A stretch of DNA of 64,000 bases, taken from positions 124,001 through 188,000 of the forward strand of contig VWND01000080.1 of assembly GCA_009599575.1 (NCBI GenBank). Reading direction: 5' to 3'. The DNA is from Blumeriella jaapii. Lineage: Eukaryota; Ascomycota; Leotiomycetes; Helotiales; Drepanopezizaceae. This document shows positions 46,961 to 59,178 of this stretch, piece after piece. The position numbers and the translations under genes are program-made. A model generated the notes under the pieces. The model had not been told where the DNA came from, made no database searches, and saw only the letters and a list, made by a program, of their open reading frames with translations. Positions within the stretch are counted from its first letter, which is position 1, and each line of letters opens with the position of its first letter.

Positions 46961-49490
46961 CAATTTTTAACGAAAGCTTTACAGTTTTCGAAGCATTTTT
47001 TTTATTAAAAATCGTTTTTAGTTCGGTAATAAATAGCTTTAGTTTTTTTATAAAACATTTTTTCGTAAGCTTTTTTTATAATTTAAAACTTATTAGCTTT
47101 GTTATTTATTATTAATCGTTTTTAATATATATTATTTTTTATTTTATACAGCTTTTTATCGGCTAAAATATAATCGAAAGCTTGGTTTTTAAATAATTTA
47201 AACTAATAATTTAACACGCTAAATAATTTAAATAAAATAATTAAATAATATACGATTAAATAAAAGTTTTCGGTTTCGTAATTATCGATTAAAGATTTAT
47301 TTTCGTCGTTAATCGGCTTATTCCGATGGTTTTCGATTAAATCTATTCGCGGTGCTAGCCGAAATAATAACGACAATGCTTTTTCGGCCCGAAAATTAAT
47401 GTTTTTTATTCGCGGTATTAGCCGAAATAATAACGCGAATAGTTTTGACTTTATAAAACTCAAAGCGCAAATAACGAAGCAGCCGATTTCGTTAGTAATT
47501 TATTTGTTAATATTTTGTTCGTTTTGTTTAGCGAAATTAAACGGATAAAAGCGTTTTCGTTTCGAAAAGCCGTCTGCCGCTGTATTAATTATTTTTTTAA
47601 TATGTTTGATTTCGAAATTTATAAATCGCATCTAAGTTATTTAATTAATAACAAATGCTTTTAGCAAATTATTAGCTTTTCTATTTAATTAATCGACAAA
47701 AACTTTTGCGTTCGTTTTTAAAATAAAATACACGCCGTATAATTCGCTTTTTATTTTTTTTATTATTTTAAAAACGCCTCGATATTTTCGTTTAATAATA
47801 TCGTAGCGTGTTTTCGCAAAAAACTATAAGCCGCTTTCGAATCGTAAAAAATATCGTTTTTTGTTTTTATCGATTTATTATAATATAACTTTCCAACCGA
47901 AAATATTAGCGTCGATAATCAAAATGATTTTTTCTGCGTTTGGGTTAAAATCGATTCGCATAAGCGATAAGACCGATAAAAAGTCGTTTTTGAAAACTTT
48001 TATAGCTTTGTTTTATTTTTTTTTTTAAACGAAATCGACTTTTTTTTTTATCGTAGCGTAAATAAATACAACTTTTTAAAAAAAGTTTTTAATTTAATTG
48101 CGATAATAAATCACAACGCTAATAAAAGCTTTGGCTTCGATAATATTTTTATATTTTTTTTATTCGCAAATCTTTTTAATTTTTTTTCGTTAAAAATAGC
48201 GGCCAGCGCTATTAGTTATATAACCGACGATATTTATTTCGGGCATGCAAAATTTTAATCGAAAGCTAATAATAATTTTAGCTTTTTCGAAGCAGATCAT
48301 AATTTTATCGATATTTTAAATATGTTTTATTATATAGCGTCGAATTTTAAAAAAGATTTTTTTTATTATTATAATATAATTTAAAGCTTTTTATTCCGAC
48401 GTCGTTAACGTAAAAAAAAATAATATCAAAAATGCAAATTATAAAAATCTTATATACGACTTTTACGAATTAAGCGATTAAATTAATAGCTTTTATAAAT
48501 ACTTTCGTTATACGTAATAAACCGATTAAAATTTAAATTGCCGTTATATCTCGAAATCGTAAATTAAATATCAAATAATCGTAGCCGGAAAACAAATCGA
48601 AAAAAAAAGCGATTGTTAATTTTGCGAATTCGTTTGAAAATTAATCGACGTTAAATAGCACGTTAGCGTTTCGTATCGTTATTTTATTTATTTCGACGAT
48701 TACGATAATAAATTTATAAATGCTTTTTTTTTTTCGCAATAATAAACCATTTGTTTTTATATAAGCCGTGGCAGAATTCGAAAATTTTTTATTTGATTCG
48801 TTTTTTTAGCATTTCGATTATTTTATTTTAAAAAGTTTTAAAAACTGAAAAAGTTTTTTTTTGCTAGGCTTTATAAAACACGGTTTTAATATCGATATAA
48901 AGCGTAACGTCAAAGCTAAATTAGCTTATTTCGGTAAAATCGAAAGCTATAACTTTTTTTCGGTTGCGTAAGATTTCGTATAAAACTTTTTTTTTTTTAG
49001 CAAAAATTGGGTTCCGATTATTAAATTATCAAATCGTTTTTTTGTAAATCGGCTGCCAAATAATAAGCTGGAAAATCGGCCGGTGATAAATTTTTCGAAT
49101 TCGCCAGTAATTAGCTAAAATGGTTTTATTGTTTTATTTTTTTCGAATCAATCATTTATTTTTCCGAAAATATTTCCACCGGATTCGCCAAGATTTACAA
49201 GTCGTATTTTATTAGCTTTGCGCTTGTAAAAAATGCTAATATTAATACAAAAAAATAAAATATATAAGTCGGGTTTGTTTAATACGAAAACGAAATCTTC
49301 GGAATTTTTATTTCCGAATTAATAGCTAAAAATATTAATATTAGCCAATTTTATTCGCGGTGCTATTTTGATTAATAACGTAAATGCTTTTAGCCGAATA
49401 TTTTCCAGATTTTATTGCAATTCAGCGTTTGTTTTAGAACCAAAGCCGGCTATTCGTTTCTCGATAAAACGTCGACTAAAAAAACTTTAT
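46961..49490 (-). pseudogene. GypA2 reverse transcriptase/RNase H region (inferred)
   Basis: This interval lies between the retropepsin and integrase remnants, so it should hold RT and RNase H. It is heavily converted and I cannot point to a clean RT catalytic box. A segment near 47,203-47,463 is open on the minus strand but without diagnostic motifs. The assignment therefore rests on gene order alone. Confidence 0.45.
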
Positions 49491-49860
49491 CGCCGGCGAC
49501 GGTGATTTGATTTTAAAAAAATCGGTTCCAGTTTCAAAAAAAAGCTTTTATTTGACCGTTTTCGATGTATTTAAAACTGACGAAATTTTCCAGAATTCAA
49601 AGTATTTTAAAAATAATAAAATAAAAGCATTTTTTTATTATCAAAAATTTTTTATAAATAATAATACTTTTAATATCGACTTTTACATTCCGTACAATTT
49701 TATTAAATTTAATAATATTTTTATTAACGGTCGTATAAATCATTCGTTTATCGGTGATAATCGGAATACTATTGGCTTCGGCTGTTTTCTGATTTATGCA
49801 ATTGACTTCGGCTCTATTATCGAATAAAACGAGGGCGGTCGTATTTTTCTTAAATATAAT
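49491..49860 (-). pseudogene. GypA2 retropepsin remnant
   Basis: On the minus strand at about 49,830-49,770 the sequence reads ALVLFDNRAEVNCINQKTAE, the L-I-D-S-G-A-E-V-N-L-I-x-x-x-x-A motif of retropepsins, with Ser-Gly now Asn-Arg. It is followed by IPIITDKRMI and a beta-rich segment. The open frame on the + strand at 49,507-49,827 is its antisense shadow. Confidence 0.72.
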
Positions 49861-49899
49861 TTTTATTTTTAGCGCTTTTATAGCCGTATAAAAGCAGTT

Positions 49900-52730
49900 T
49901 CGTCGTTTTAACTTTTGGGTTTTTATAACGAAGGCTAAAAAGCTGATTTTTTCCGAAAATTCCTTTTTATCGGCTAAATTAACTGCGGTGTTATAAATTT
50001 CTTTTTAATTTTTTTTTAATTTAAAATCGTTTTTTTTTCGAATGATTTCAATCTTTTCGTTTCTTTTTAATATAAAGATCTGTTTATTAATAATTTTATC
50101 GAATTTTCTTTTTATATTAAATAAATCGCTGAATTTTAATTTAATTTTTTGTTTTATAATTTTTTTAATAACTTCGTCGACGGCTTCGGAGCTGATATAT
50201 TTGTCGATTTATTTCTCGCTTCGTATTAATAGTAGGCGTTTAAAAGCTGGTATTTTTTGAATGATTTAAACCGGAATGTCGGTGTCGATATTTTTTATAT
50301 CGTCGTCAATTTTTTTTATTATAAGCGTTTTTTTAATAATTTCATCGGTTTTTTTTCGAATTTCAAAATTTTTTTTTTTTTCGATTCTGACGTTTTTTTT
50401 TATATTAATTGATTTAGCGAATAAAATAAAAGCACTTTGCTTTTTTATAATTCGCTGGCTTAATTATGCAGCTATAATATTTGCAAATACGATAATTGCA
50501 TTAGTAATATATATATTTGTTTTCCATTTATATACTTAAACTTTATTTACGCTTAAAATAAGGGTTTTCTTTTTGATTAATACGCTTTTTAAGATATTTT
50601 TTTTTTTATTAATAAAATTCGTTTTCGCATTTTTTTTATTTTCCAAACAATTATTTTATTTCGTACTTTTTATTTTTAAGCGAATAATATTTAACCAGCT
50701 TTGATTTTCAGCTTTGTTAAAAAAGCTTATTTCTGCTTCCGTCGGACCGAAGCAAATCGCTTCGTATTTGTTAATATAACAAATACCATTATTTATACAA
50801 AAATTAAATGTTTTGTATTCTGAGCGAATATAAGGTTTTTCGCAATAAATTTCTTTGTTATTACAGAATTTATATTTAAAACCACGGGATTTGTTTTAAT
50901 AATTACTTTTATTATTTTAATAGCCGCGATTCTGATTTTCGCATTAGTTTCCTTTTTTCTTTTGATAATCGTTATTATAATTAATATTTCGCTAATTCTG
51001 ATCGCTAGTACGAAAAGGTTGCTATTAAGCAGCTATTACTTTTACGATAGCTTAGCGAAGCTAATCGCTTCGCGTATTTTAAAAGAAATAGTTATTATAA
51101 AAGCTATTTTAATTGTTTTTATTATTCGAATTAATATAAAAGAGTTTTTTTTGCTATTGCATAAAATTTTCGATTTTGCTCTAAAGTCCTTGAATTTTAA
51201 TATCGGTAAATTTTAACACGAAAATTTCGATATTTTTGTTAAATTTTTCCAAATCAATAAGTTTTGCAAAACGATTAAATAATATAATAATTAGCTGTTT
51301 TTTAGCGATTTCGATTACTTTTAATAATTAAGCATATTCCTGTACTAAAGCTTCCACGTCTTTTTTGTAAATGAAAAAAAGAGATTTCTTTTAGTTTATA
51401 GCTTTAATAATACGTTCGCTCTGATTTTGTTTGAAAACGAATTTTACAAATTTAAAATATTAATCGAAGATTTCAAAGTTTTATTTATTAATCTTAAAAT
51501 GCTTAATAGTTTTATTGCGAATGCTAATTAAAAGGCCAAATAAAAACAATTTTTTTTGCTCGACCTCGCTTAAAACCTTTTTATTAACGAAAACGTCAGA
51601 AACTTTCGTATAAATACGATAATAAGCTTTGAATTTTTTGGCTTAGCGAATTATTATAATAAACTGTTTAAAAAAAGCGATAATATCGCGAATTTGCTAA
51701 CGATCGTGGTTTTGAAATTCCGATTTCAAAGCTTTAACTAGCTTACGCTAATTTCGAGCTTTAATAGCCTTCCATTTATTTATCGATTTAATAATATTCT
51801 TGATAGTTGGGTTATAATAGCGAAAAAGTTTATCGAACATTTTAGTTTTAAAAATTCCGAAATTTTTACAGGTCTTTTTATATTTTTCGATGAAATCGGT
51901 AATATTGGCGCTATTAAATAAAAATGCATCAGGAAAGCCAGAAAAGGGCATGCGGCCTCGTATAAGAAAACGAAAGGCGTCGTTGTTTATAATATTAGCG
52001 AAAATGTTAGTAAAGTTTGAATTAAATAAATAAATGTTTTTTAAAATTGCAAATTAAAAGTTTTTAATATAAAAAAAATCGTTTTTAATAAAAAAACTAT
52101 TAAAAAGATCTTTGTGTTTTTTAAAAAAATTAAATAAAATAAAATTGCGTCCAAATATTTAAATAATATATTAAAAAATTTGTTTTTTGATAAATTGACC
52201 GGATTGATATAATATTATTATATAATTCACAGTTTCGATATTCCGTAGTTCAAGCTAATGCACGTACAGCCATTTTTTTACTATTTCTAATAAAAAGCCG
52301 CAAATTGTAATTGCTATAATCACAAAGCGTAAAATCAGAAGATTGAGTTTTCGCCAGACGTTTGACCAAAAGAAATTTAATTTAAAAAGGCCGAGCGCAA
52401 CGGTCGAAGCGTACGAACCAATATTCGATTTGTTATTTTTAAATAAAAAAGCGATTTTCGAGTTTTAAATTTCGCACGGTTTAAAATTGCCTGACCGTAA
52501 TTTCAAACGTTTTTAAAATGTATTGCATTTTTGTAATTTAATAATTATACGCAAAATAGAAAAAATTATTAAAGATTTTTTATATAATACAACTGCGAAT
52601 AATATTATATAAAAGGTTTTTTAAACCGTAATAGCGAAATATCGAAGTCGATTTTAATTATGAATTTGAGAAATGCATCGGCGAATGTATAAAAACGAAA
52701 CACCGAAGTTTGAATTTTTGCGTAAGTTAT
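49900..52730 (-). pseudogene. GypA2 gag remnant
   Basis: This is the region between the 5' LTR and retropepsin on the minus strand. It includes a Cys-rich stretch at about 50,895-50,740 (KFCNNKEIYCEK, FCINNGICYINK, EAICFGP), probably the nucleic-acid-binding part of gag, and a long Lys/Ile-rich stretch at about 50,540-49,900 that may form a coiled coil. Open frames on the + strand at 50,042-50,539 and 50,962-51,216 are antisense. The capsid core is not recognisable. Confidence 0.55.
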
Positions 52731-52734
52731 TAAA

Positions 52735-53001
52735 TGTAAAAGTAAATAGGAAAACCAGATTAATACGGCCATATGTCGGTGGGTAAAATAATCTAAAGAA
52801 TTCTTAGAAAAAACTGAAAAAAGGAAAAGAAAAATGAATAAAGGTATGAATTAGATTGCGTGCTTATGATACTATTTAAGAAAATGCTTTGCTTTTATAT
52901 CTGTTGAAAATAGTTAGTGGCAGGGGGTCTCGGAAGGGTCCATGCCTCGACCATAGCTAAAACTACCAACTCCCATTAATACAAGGTATCACCGTTTTAC
53001 A
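52735..53001 (-). repeat. GypA2 5' LTR
   Basis: This 267-bp LTR has an outer (right) part that is nearly unmutated (ggcagggggtctcggaaggg at about 52,919 and caaggtatcaccgttttaca at the end). The inner (left) part is converted. In sense (minus) direction a gatataaaagc TATA-like box is present. Confidence 0.92.
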
Positions 53002-56000
53002 ATATACTAAAAGGTTTTTCGCTGCATTCGATAAGCGATTAATTTTTCGATTTCGTATTTAAGCTTATTAATTATATTAATAAATTCAGAAGCTAAATTA
53101 ATTTATTTTGAAAGCGCGTCGTTAGCTGCTTTACGCAGTCGATTAGCGTGGAAAACTAAATATACGTTTATAATATTAAAAAAGTTTAGCTTAAAAGCGT
53201 TATCGAAAATTTTAGCTACAATTTTAAAAAAGCCGTTTGTAAAATTGTCGAGTTTACGAAAAGGCCGGAAAATCGGAAATAAACGCATATCGAATTATAC
53301 GTAATCGCTAACGTTAAAATCGATCGCGCGGCGAAACTTATTCGCATTTTTTTTTATTTTATCGTAAGCTTATTAAAAATACGATTTAGCAAAATTCCAA
53401 ACGTCGTAATAACGGCGAGCGTACGCACGAGCTTCGTTTGCGTTTAGCTTATTTAAAAAATTTAAAAAAAATATCAAGCTTCCAATTTTAATTAATATAA
53501 AAAGTATAATCGTATATAATTTTAAAAAATGAAAAGCTATTTAGATTTTCGTAAAAAAAAATTATTTAAGCGAAATCTATTATTAAAAAAATTCGTTTTA
53601 ATCGTTTTAATAAAAGTTTACGAAAGGTCGAAAGCGTTTTTGCAGATATTAATTGTAAATTTCGGTTTAACCGTCGGTTTTAAAATAAGCGGCTATCGAA
53701 AACTTTAATTGCGTACCGAATATTTTGTTTAATTCAAACCAGAAGGTAAACTAATATTAAAAGCCACGATCGCTAATAATACTTTTTAAAAAGCCAAAAT
53801 ACTTATATACGTGGAATATATATAATTTAGCAAAATTTCGAGCGTTAATATTTTTATAATAAAAAATTAAAATAGCTTGCTTAGAAAAGCGATTTATTAT
53901 TACAAATACGTTTCGTAATCGTATTTGTTTTTGTTAAAACTGCAAAAGTTTATTATAATATGCTTTTAAAAATGGTCAAAAACAAAAAAAAGCTGAAAAA
54001 AGCCGGGGCGCTTATTTTTTAAAATAAAACTTTTTCGATAAACGTAGCAATTGCGATAATATTGTTTTATAAAAGCTGTTATACTTCGCTAATAATATTA
54101 GTTCGAAAGCAATTGCGTAGTTTTGCGAGCGTTAAAATAAACGGTAAAAATCTGGTCGTATACTTTTCGTACGAAAGCCAAACGAAAATAATCGACGTTT
54201 AAAATTATTAAGCGATCGTAATATAATAGCAAATCACGTTTAAATATATACGAAGTATTATTATCGTCGTTTTTTCGTAGCGTTTTATACAGCTTTTTAT
54301 CGAAGGGCCATTAAGCTGCTAATTATACGATTAGCGTAAAAAATTTAATTAACGATACGAAATACGAAAAAAAAATCAGCTATTTCAACGATAAAAACAG
54401 CTGTTTCGAAGGCCGTAAAAAGTCGAAGTTTTTTAATTAAAAAGCGGTAATCGATTTGATTTATTCGAAGAAAGGTTTGCAAACGCTAAATGCGTTTAAA
54501 AAAGTTTTAGCGATCGAGTTCGCTCGTACGATATATTAATACGTCAGCCAAAAGGTTATATTTATTTGGTTTATACGTAATAAAAAAATTGTAATCGGCG
54601 AAAAGTTCGGCTCAGCGTATTTATCGAACGTTTAAAAGCTTGAAAATCATAAAGTATTCCAAAGCTTTATAATTAATAATAATTTTGATTTAATAAATTA
54701 AGCCAGATAATTTAATACGAAAATTGCTTAAAATTCTTACGATTACAAGCATTTTTTTATCGTATACGACGTAGTTTAGCTCTGCGGAAATTATGGTTTT
54801 GCTAAAATAAACGATTGAAAACTAATCGTCGCTATAAAATTGCGAAAGCACAAAAGCTATTACGCCGTCGGAAACGTTAGTTTTTAATATACAAAAAAAG
54901 TTTTGCTTATAATATTGTAAAATTAATACAATAATAAAAACTAATATAAAAAAGTCGAAACTTTTTTAACATTTAGAAATAAATTGTAAAAAACGTTAGT
55001 TTTAATCAAATAAACCAAAGGCTTTGCAATTATATCGTAGTTTCGAATAAAACGTCGGTAAAAATTACAAAAACCAAAAAAGCTTTATACATCTTTTACA
55101 ATAGTAAAAAGCTTTCAGTAAGCGATTACGAAAACTTTTTTTAAATCTACTTTTAAATTTTTAATCGAAATAATAAAGCTTAGGTAACGAATCCGAATAA
55201 CGTTAAATTTAAACTTTCGAATATCGGTTTGTAATTTAGCGTTAGCGAACTTTTGAAACATTTTGCGAACGTATATAACGTGTTTTAAAAAATAGGACGA
55301 ATAAATAAAAATATGATTTAAATATGCAATACAAAAATCGTTTAAATAATAGAAAAAAACGTCGTTTATATAGCGTTAATAAATTTCGGATTTATTAATA
55401 AAGCTAAAAAATAGCATTTTATATTTATAAACGCCGTAACGCGTACAAAACGTCGTTAGTTTTTTATTAGCGAAATCTATTCGAATTTTATAAAAAGCTT
55501 AACGAATATCGAGCTTCGTAAAAATTCGCGCTTCCGAAAAACGAGCAAAAGTTTTATCGATAAAAAAAAAAAATAGCGATTTTTACGAATAATATTATTA
55601 AAAGCTCGATAATCGATATAAAAACGTAATAAACCGTCGGGTTTTTTAGCGAAAAATATTAGAGCAGCGAAAAAAGCGGTAAAAAGATCGATAAAGCTTT
55701 TGTTAAAATTATTTTGCAAATAAGTTTTAATAATTTCGAGCTTTGAAATCGATATTTTATACAAAAAAGTGTATTTCAGCTTTTTTTTACTTATAATAAG
55801 CTCGATTTTATGGTCGTAAGACCGGTAAAAAGCTGGCTTATTATTAGCGGCTTTAGAAAACACGTGTTTAAAGTTTTTGTATTCCGAAAAATAAGATTCG
55901 AAAGAAAATTCATTCGAAATTAGCTTTGCTAAACTAATTAAAAAAATCGAAATCGATATTTCGTTGATTTTGAAACGTTCGAAAAGATTATGAAATTAGG

Positions 56001-56300
56001 TTTTGAAAAAAATATTATACGTAAAATCGTTTAGTATTTTGTCGATTTTGTACAAAAAAATTAAAAACATTTTAATTATTTTTTTTCTAAAAATCATTTT
56101 AAAAGCGTATATAATAATATGGCAGATAGAAATTGGGTAAGCAATAAGTTAAAAAACTCGTTTTCGAACTGGTCGTTTAAAAGGTTTAAAAAATAGCTTG
56201 TTTAAATTATCGATTATATTAAACTAAAAGGCTATCGCGGCGAAAGCTTTTCTTCGGTTTTTAATATAACTGTTTTTCGTAAAACGAAAAAGCTGTTTTG
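53002..56300 (-). pseudogene. Gyp2e integrase, RNase H and reverse transcriptase remnant
   Basis: Minus strand, colinear with 15,058-18,400 of Gyp2a. The RT N-terminal part at 55,477-55,863 shows FYRSYDHKIELI, KKPDGLLRFYIDYRAFNN and the K-L-F-I-K-F-E shadow of the catalytic region. RNase H lies at about 54,600-54,950 and integrase at about 53,002-54,320. The last 250 bp of the element, next to the 3' LTR, are at 41,411-41,652 on the far side of GypA2. Confidence 0.83.
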
Positions 56301-56779
56301 ACGAAAAAAAAAAAAAAAAAAAAATTAATAAAAAGAAATCGGCAGCCTGGAAAAATGATATAATTTTTTATATTATTTTATTAGCGTCGCTATCGAAATT
56401 AATACCGCGAATAAAATTCGATTTTTTCGCGCTTCGCATAGCGTCGTAAATCTGTTACAATTGGTTAAGGTTTTTATTACGTTTTACAGCGTCGTTTTAA
56501 TAGCGAAATTAAATTTTTCGAAAATGCAAATAAAAAAATTTAATATAACGAGCGTAAAGGGCTGTAAAAAAATAAGACTTCGGCTAATAAAGCTTGCGTT
56601 TATTACAGTTTAATAAAATTTAATATTCGGCCAACTAAGCTTTTTTTAAAATTATATTATAATTTCCGAAATTAATAATTAAAAAAAAATTAAACGATTG
56701 TATTCGATTATTAATAATAAAATTAAAAAGCGTAAAATATATAATTAAATGGCCATAAGCTTTATTTTACTTTTTTACA

Positions 56780-58600
56780 AAAAAAAAAGCTGAAAAAAAT
56801 TAAATCAAAAGTTTAAAAAAAAAAAAAGATTTAATCGACGCCGAATCGATTAACGTATAACCGTTCGCTTTAAAATCGACGAGCGCTTTTATTTTATACG
56901 AAAAGCTATTTTTAATAAGTATAACGAGAATTGTTAATAAATCGTTATTAAAAAGCTTTCGAACGTTAAAATAACGTATATCGCGCAATACGCTTAAAAA
57001 AAAGGTTTTGCTTAAGCCTGAGCGTTTTTTCGATTAGCGAAAAAGCTTTCAACTTTTTCGTATGCGTTTTAAAAATCGTTTGGAAAAAAGTTTTCGTTTT
57101 TATTATTATTATTAAAAAGCGAATCTTCGGCCGGTTCGATTTCGTTTACATTTATTAATTTGAAAAAACTTTTAAATAAAACCGAAGGTCGGCCCGTAAA
57201 AAATCGTGTAAATTAGCTTTTCCGAATTTTTTAATATGAAATAAAAAACGAACGTTATCGTTGATCCGATCGAAAAGGAAAAACGTTAAAAAAAGCGTTC
57301 TAGCGTAAAAAAAAAAAAAAAAAAAAAAAAAAAGGCTGAGAAAAAGCTTATAAAGCATTTAAACGATTTTCGTACGTACGATTTGATTCGTAATACGTTT
57401 TAGTTAAAACCCTACCATTTTGATAAATAGTAAATTTAATTTAAAAGCGATTCGTGTATAAAATTTGTTTAGCCAATTGATTTTATTTATTTAACGGACG
57501 GCGATAAGCCAATTTTTAAAAATTGTTGTACGCGCTTATTTTAAATGCAACTTTTCTCGTAAACGCTTTAATATTTTATCGCGAAAAGCGTTTCGAAGCT
57601 GTTTATTAGTTCGTATTTAAACGTTCGCTGCGAAAATGGAAAATCGCAGATAAAATCGCTAAAAATCGTCGTGCGTATTTATTGCAAATATTTTAAATTC
57701 GTTTTCGGCCTTTTAAACGTTTAAAAAATCGGCCAGAAAATCGGCGACTTTTTTAATTAATTTTTCGAAAAATATAAAATCGGAACGGTTTCAAATACGC
57801 GGAGTAAAAAACTCTTTTGCTACGCTTTCGGTCTGATCGAATATATAATTTTTACGAAATCGATCGCCAGCGAAATAATCGTAATAAAATTCGAAATTAT
57901 CGAAAACTTTAGTTTTTTAATAGCGTGTTTTGTAATTTTTACTATTATTTAGCTTAAATTTAAAATTCGGAACCCGTTTTATACGAGCTAATCGAAAGTT
58001 AGCAAATAAATGAAAATTATAGCGTTTAAAAAGCGCGCTAAGATTTTGGCTATTAGAAGAAGATTTAAAAAAAATTCGCGAAAAGCGTAAAAATTGATTT
58101 GCAGCGTTTGTTAATTGAAATAAAACGTTGCGAAAAAAGAAAAAAGCAGCAGATTCGCGATTGGCAAAAGCACGTTCGATAAATTTTATTAAACGCTTTG
58201 ATTAAAAGGTTTGTCGCAGTCGTATAATTTCCAAAAGTTGTTGTTTACGCTTTTGCGTTTTTTTTTTTTAGTTAATTTTGCAAAAATCTTAATTAAACGC
58301 TTTTAGCGCTAGGCTGCAAAAATAAAGTAGCAGGCGAAATAGTTGCGCGCTCTGCTTTTTTCTTTATTTTTTTTTTCTCGGAAAAAGGATTGTTTTTTTA
58401 AAAGAAAAAGCTTTTGGGGGAGGCTGCTTTTTCGCTGATTAAAAAGAAAATCAAAATGTAATAGCAGAAGCTGAAAAGCTCTGCTAAAAAATATCGTTAA
58501 ACAAAAGCTATCTTTCGCAAAATGCGAAAATAAGCTTTTTTACGACCGGTCGATTATTTTAGTATAATTCGTAAGAAATTCGAAAAAAAAAAATTTACGC
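56780..58600 (-). pseudogene. Gyp2e retropepsin and gag remnant
   Basis: Retropepsin on the minus strand at 56,800-56,988 reads KALVDFKANGYTLIDSASIK; the active-site loop has Gly changed to Lys. Gag continues to about 58,600, with a short open segment at 57,155-57,358 shared with all Gyp2 copies. Confidence 0.7.
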
Positions 58601-58631
58601 CGTCGCTAGCGTAAAAAAAAGTTGTTAATAA

Positions 58632-58900
58632 TATAACGATTTAATTAATCGAAAAGCTAAGAAATCAACTAACTGGTCGCCGTATTTGTATAATATAAAA
58701 AACGAGCTTTTGATTTTGTAATAAAAATATTTATTTAAAATCAACAATTGCAAAAAGCAGAAGTTGCTAAGAAAAGAAAGCCTTATATATATGAATAGTT
58801 TCCATAATTAATAGGAAGACCCACCAGAAGACCAGAAAGCTTGCAGCTACACGTAGTTGCTGGGGTGACACGAAAGGTGGCAAAAGAGTGAGTCGTCACA
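58632..58900 (-). repeat. Gyp2e 5' LTR
   Basis: This 269-bp LTR begins tataacgatttaattaatcg (inner, converted) and ends gtgagtcgtcaca (outer, unmutated). Confidence 0.92.
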
Positions 58901-59178
58901 CGGGCCGTTATATTTTCGCGAACTTTTTTGAATTTCTTTTTAACGGCCAAAACCTTGGCGCGCTTTTTAAACGCTATAACTTATATTTATTTGCTAACTT
59001 TCGATTAGCTCGTATAAAACGCGTTTCGAATTTTGAATTTAAACTAAATAATAATAAAAATTACAAAATACGTTATTAAAAAATGAAAATTTTCGACAAC
59101 TTCGAATTTTACTACGATTATTTCGCTAACGATCGATTTCGCAAAAATTATATATTCGATCAGACCGAAAGCGTGGCC

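Larger units (their letters stand above)
41653..53001 (-). mobile_element. GypA copy 2, complete 11.35-kb LTR retrotransposon
   Basis: The two 267-bp LTRs are at 41653-41919 (3') and 52735-53001 (5'), with inverted ends tgtaaaa and ttttaca. The flanking duplication is short: atat at 41649-41652 and 53002-53005. The surrounding Gyp2e sequence rejoins exactly when the element is removed, compared with 15,040-15,080 of Gyp2a. Coding remnants on the minus strand run gag, retropepsin, reverse transcriptase/RNase H region and integrase, ending at about 46.0 kb. A further 4 kb with a second long coding region precedes the 3' LTR. This is unusually long for a fungal Ty3/gypsy element. Confidence 0.9.
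41145..58900 (-). mobile_element. Gyp2 copy e, complete, interrupted by GypA2
   Basis: This Gyp2 element in minus orientation has its 3' LTR at 41145-41410 and 5' LTR at 58632-58900. The TSD is cggac (41140-41144) and cgggc (58901-58905), differing by one G/A. GypA2 interrupts it at 41652/53002, in the region matching about 15,058 of Gyp2a. Without GypA2 its length is about 6.4 kb, as in Gyp2a. Confidence 0.9.
40582..58912. mobile_element. TRIM-like short LTR element (about 570 bp), interrupted by Gyp2e
   Basis: Two direct repeats of about 150 bp, at 40582-40732 and 41002-41144 (continued at 58906-58912), flank a 269-bp non-coding interior. The repeat starts tgttacgg and ends ccgttata. The whole is bounded by the 5-bp TSD ttttc (40577-40581 and 58913-58917), which restores Gyp2 gag when the element is removed. 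Small size, direct terminal repeats, TG start, 5-bp TSD and absence of coding fit a terminal-repeat retrotransposon in miniature. A run of A before the second repeat (40990-41001) could be the purine tract. It must be mobilised by another element. Confidence 0.8.
40247..59178 (+). mobile_element. Gyp2 copy f, inverted fragment, host of the TRIM
   Basis: The pieces 40247-40581 and 58913-about 59178 are Gyp2 gag sequence in the opposite orientation (+). They are colinear once the TRIM insertion between them is removed; the TSD ttttc is at 40577-40581 and 58913-58917. The first piece matches the reverse complement of about 20,160-20,480 of Gyp2a, the second about 19,880-20,140. The right end stops within gag at about 59,178, where ordinary genomic DNA begins, so this copy is truncated there. 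Its left part is presumably outside the window because Gyp2d is inserted at 40247. Confidence 0.8.

Noticed and set aside
1..59178. Mitochondrial DNA or a plasmid as an explanation for the high AT content
   Set aside because: The AT-rich DNA is made of nuclear-type Ty3/gypsy elements whose copies differ by C/T and G/A transitions, with CpG retained and TSDs at the joints. That is the mark of nuclear RIP.
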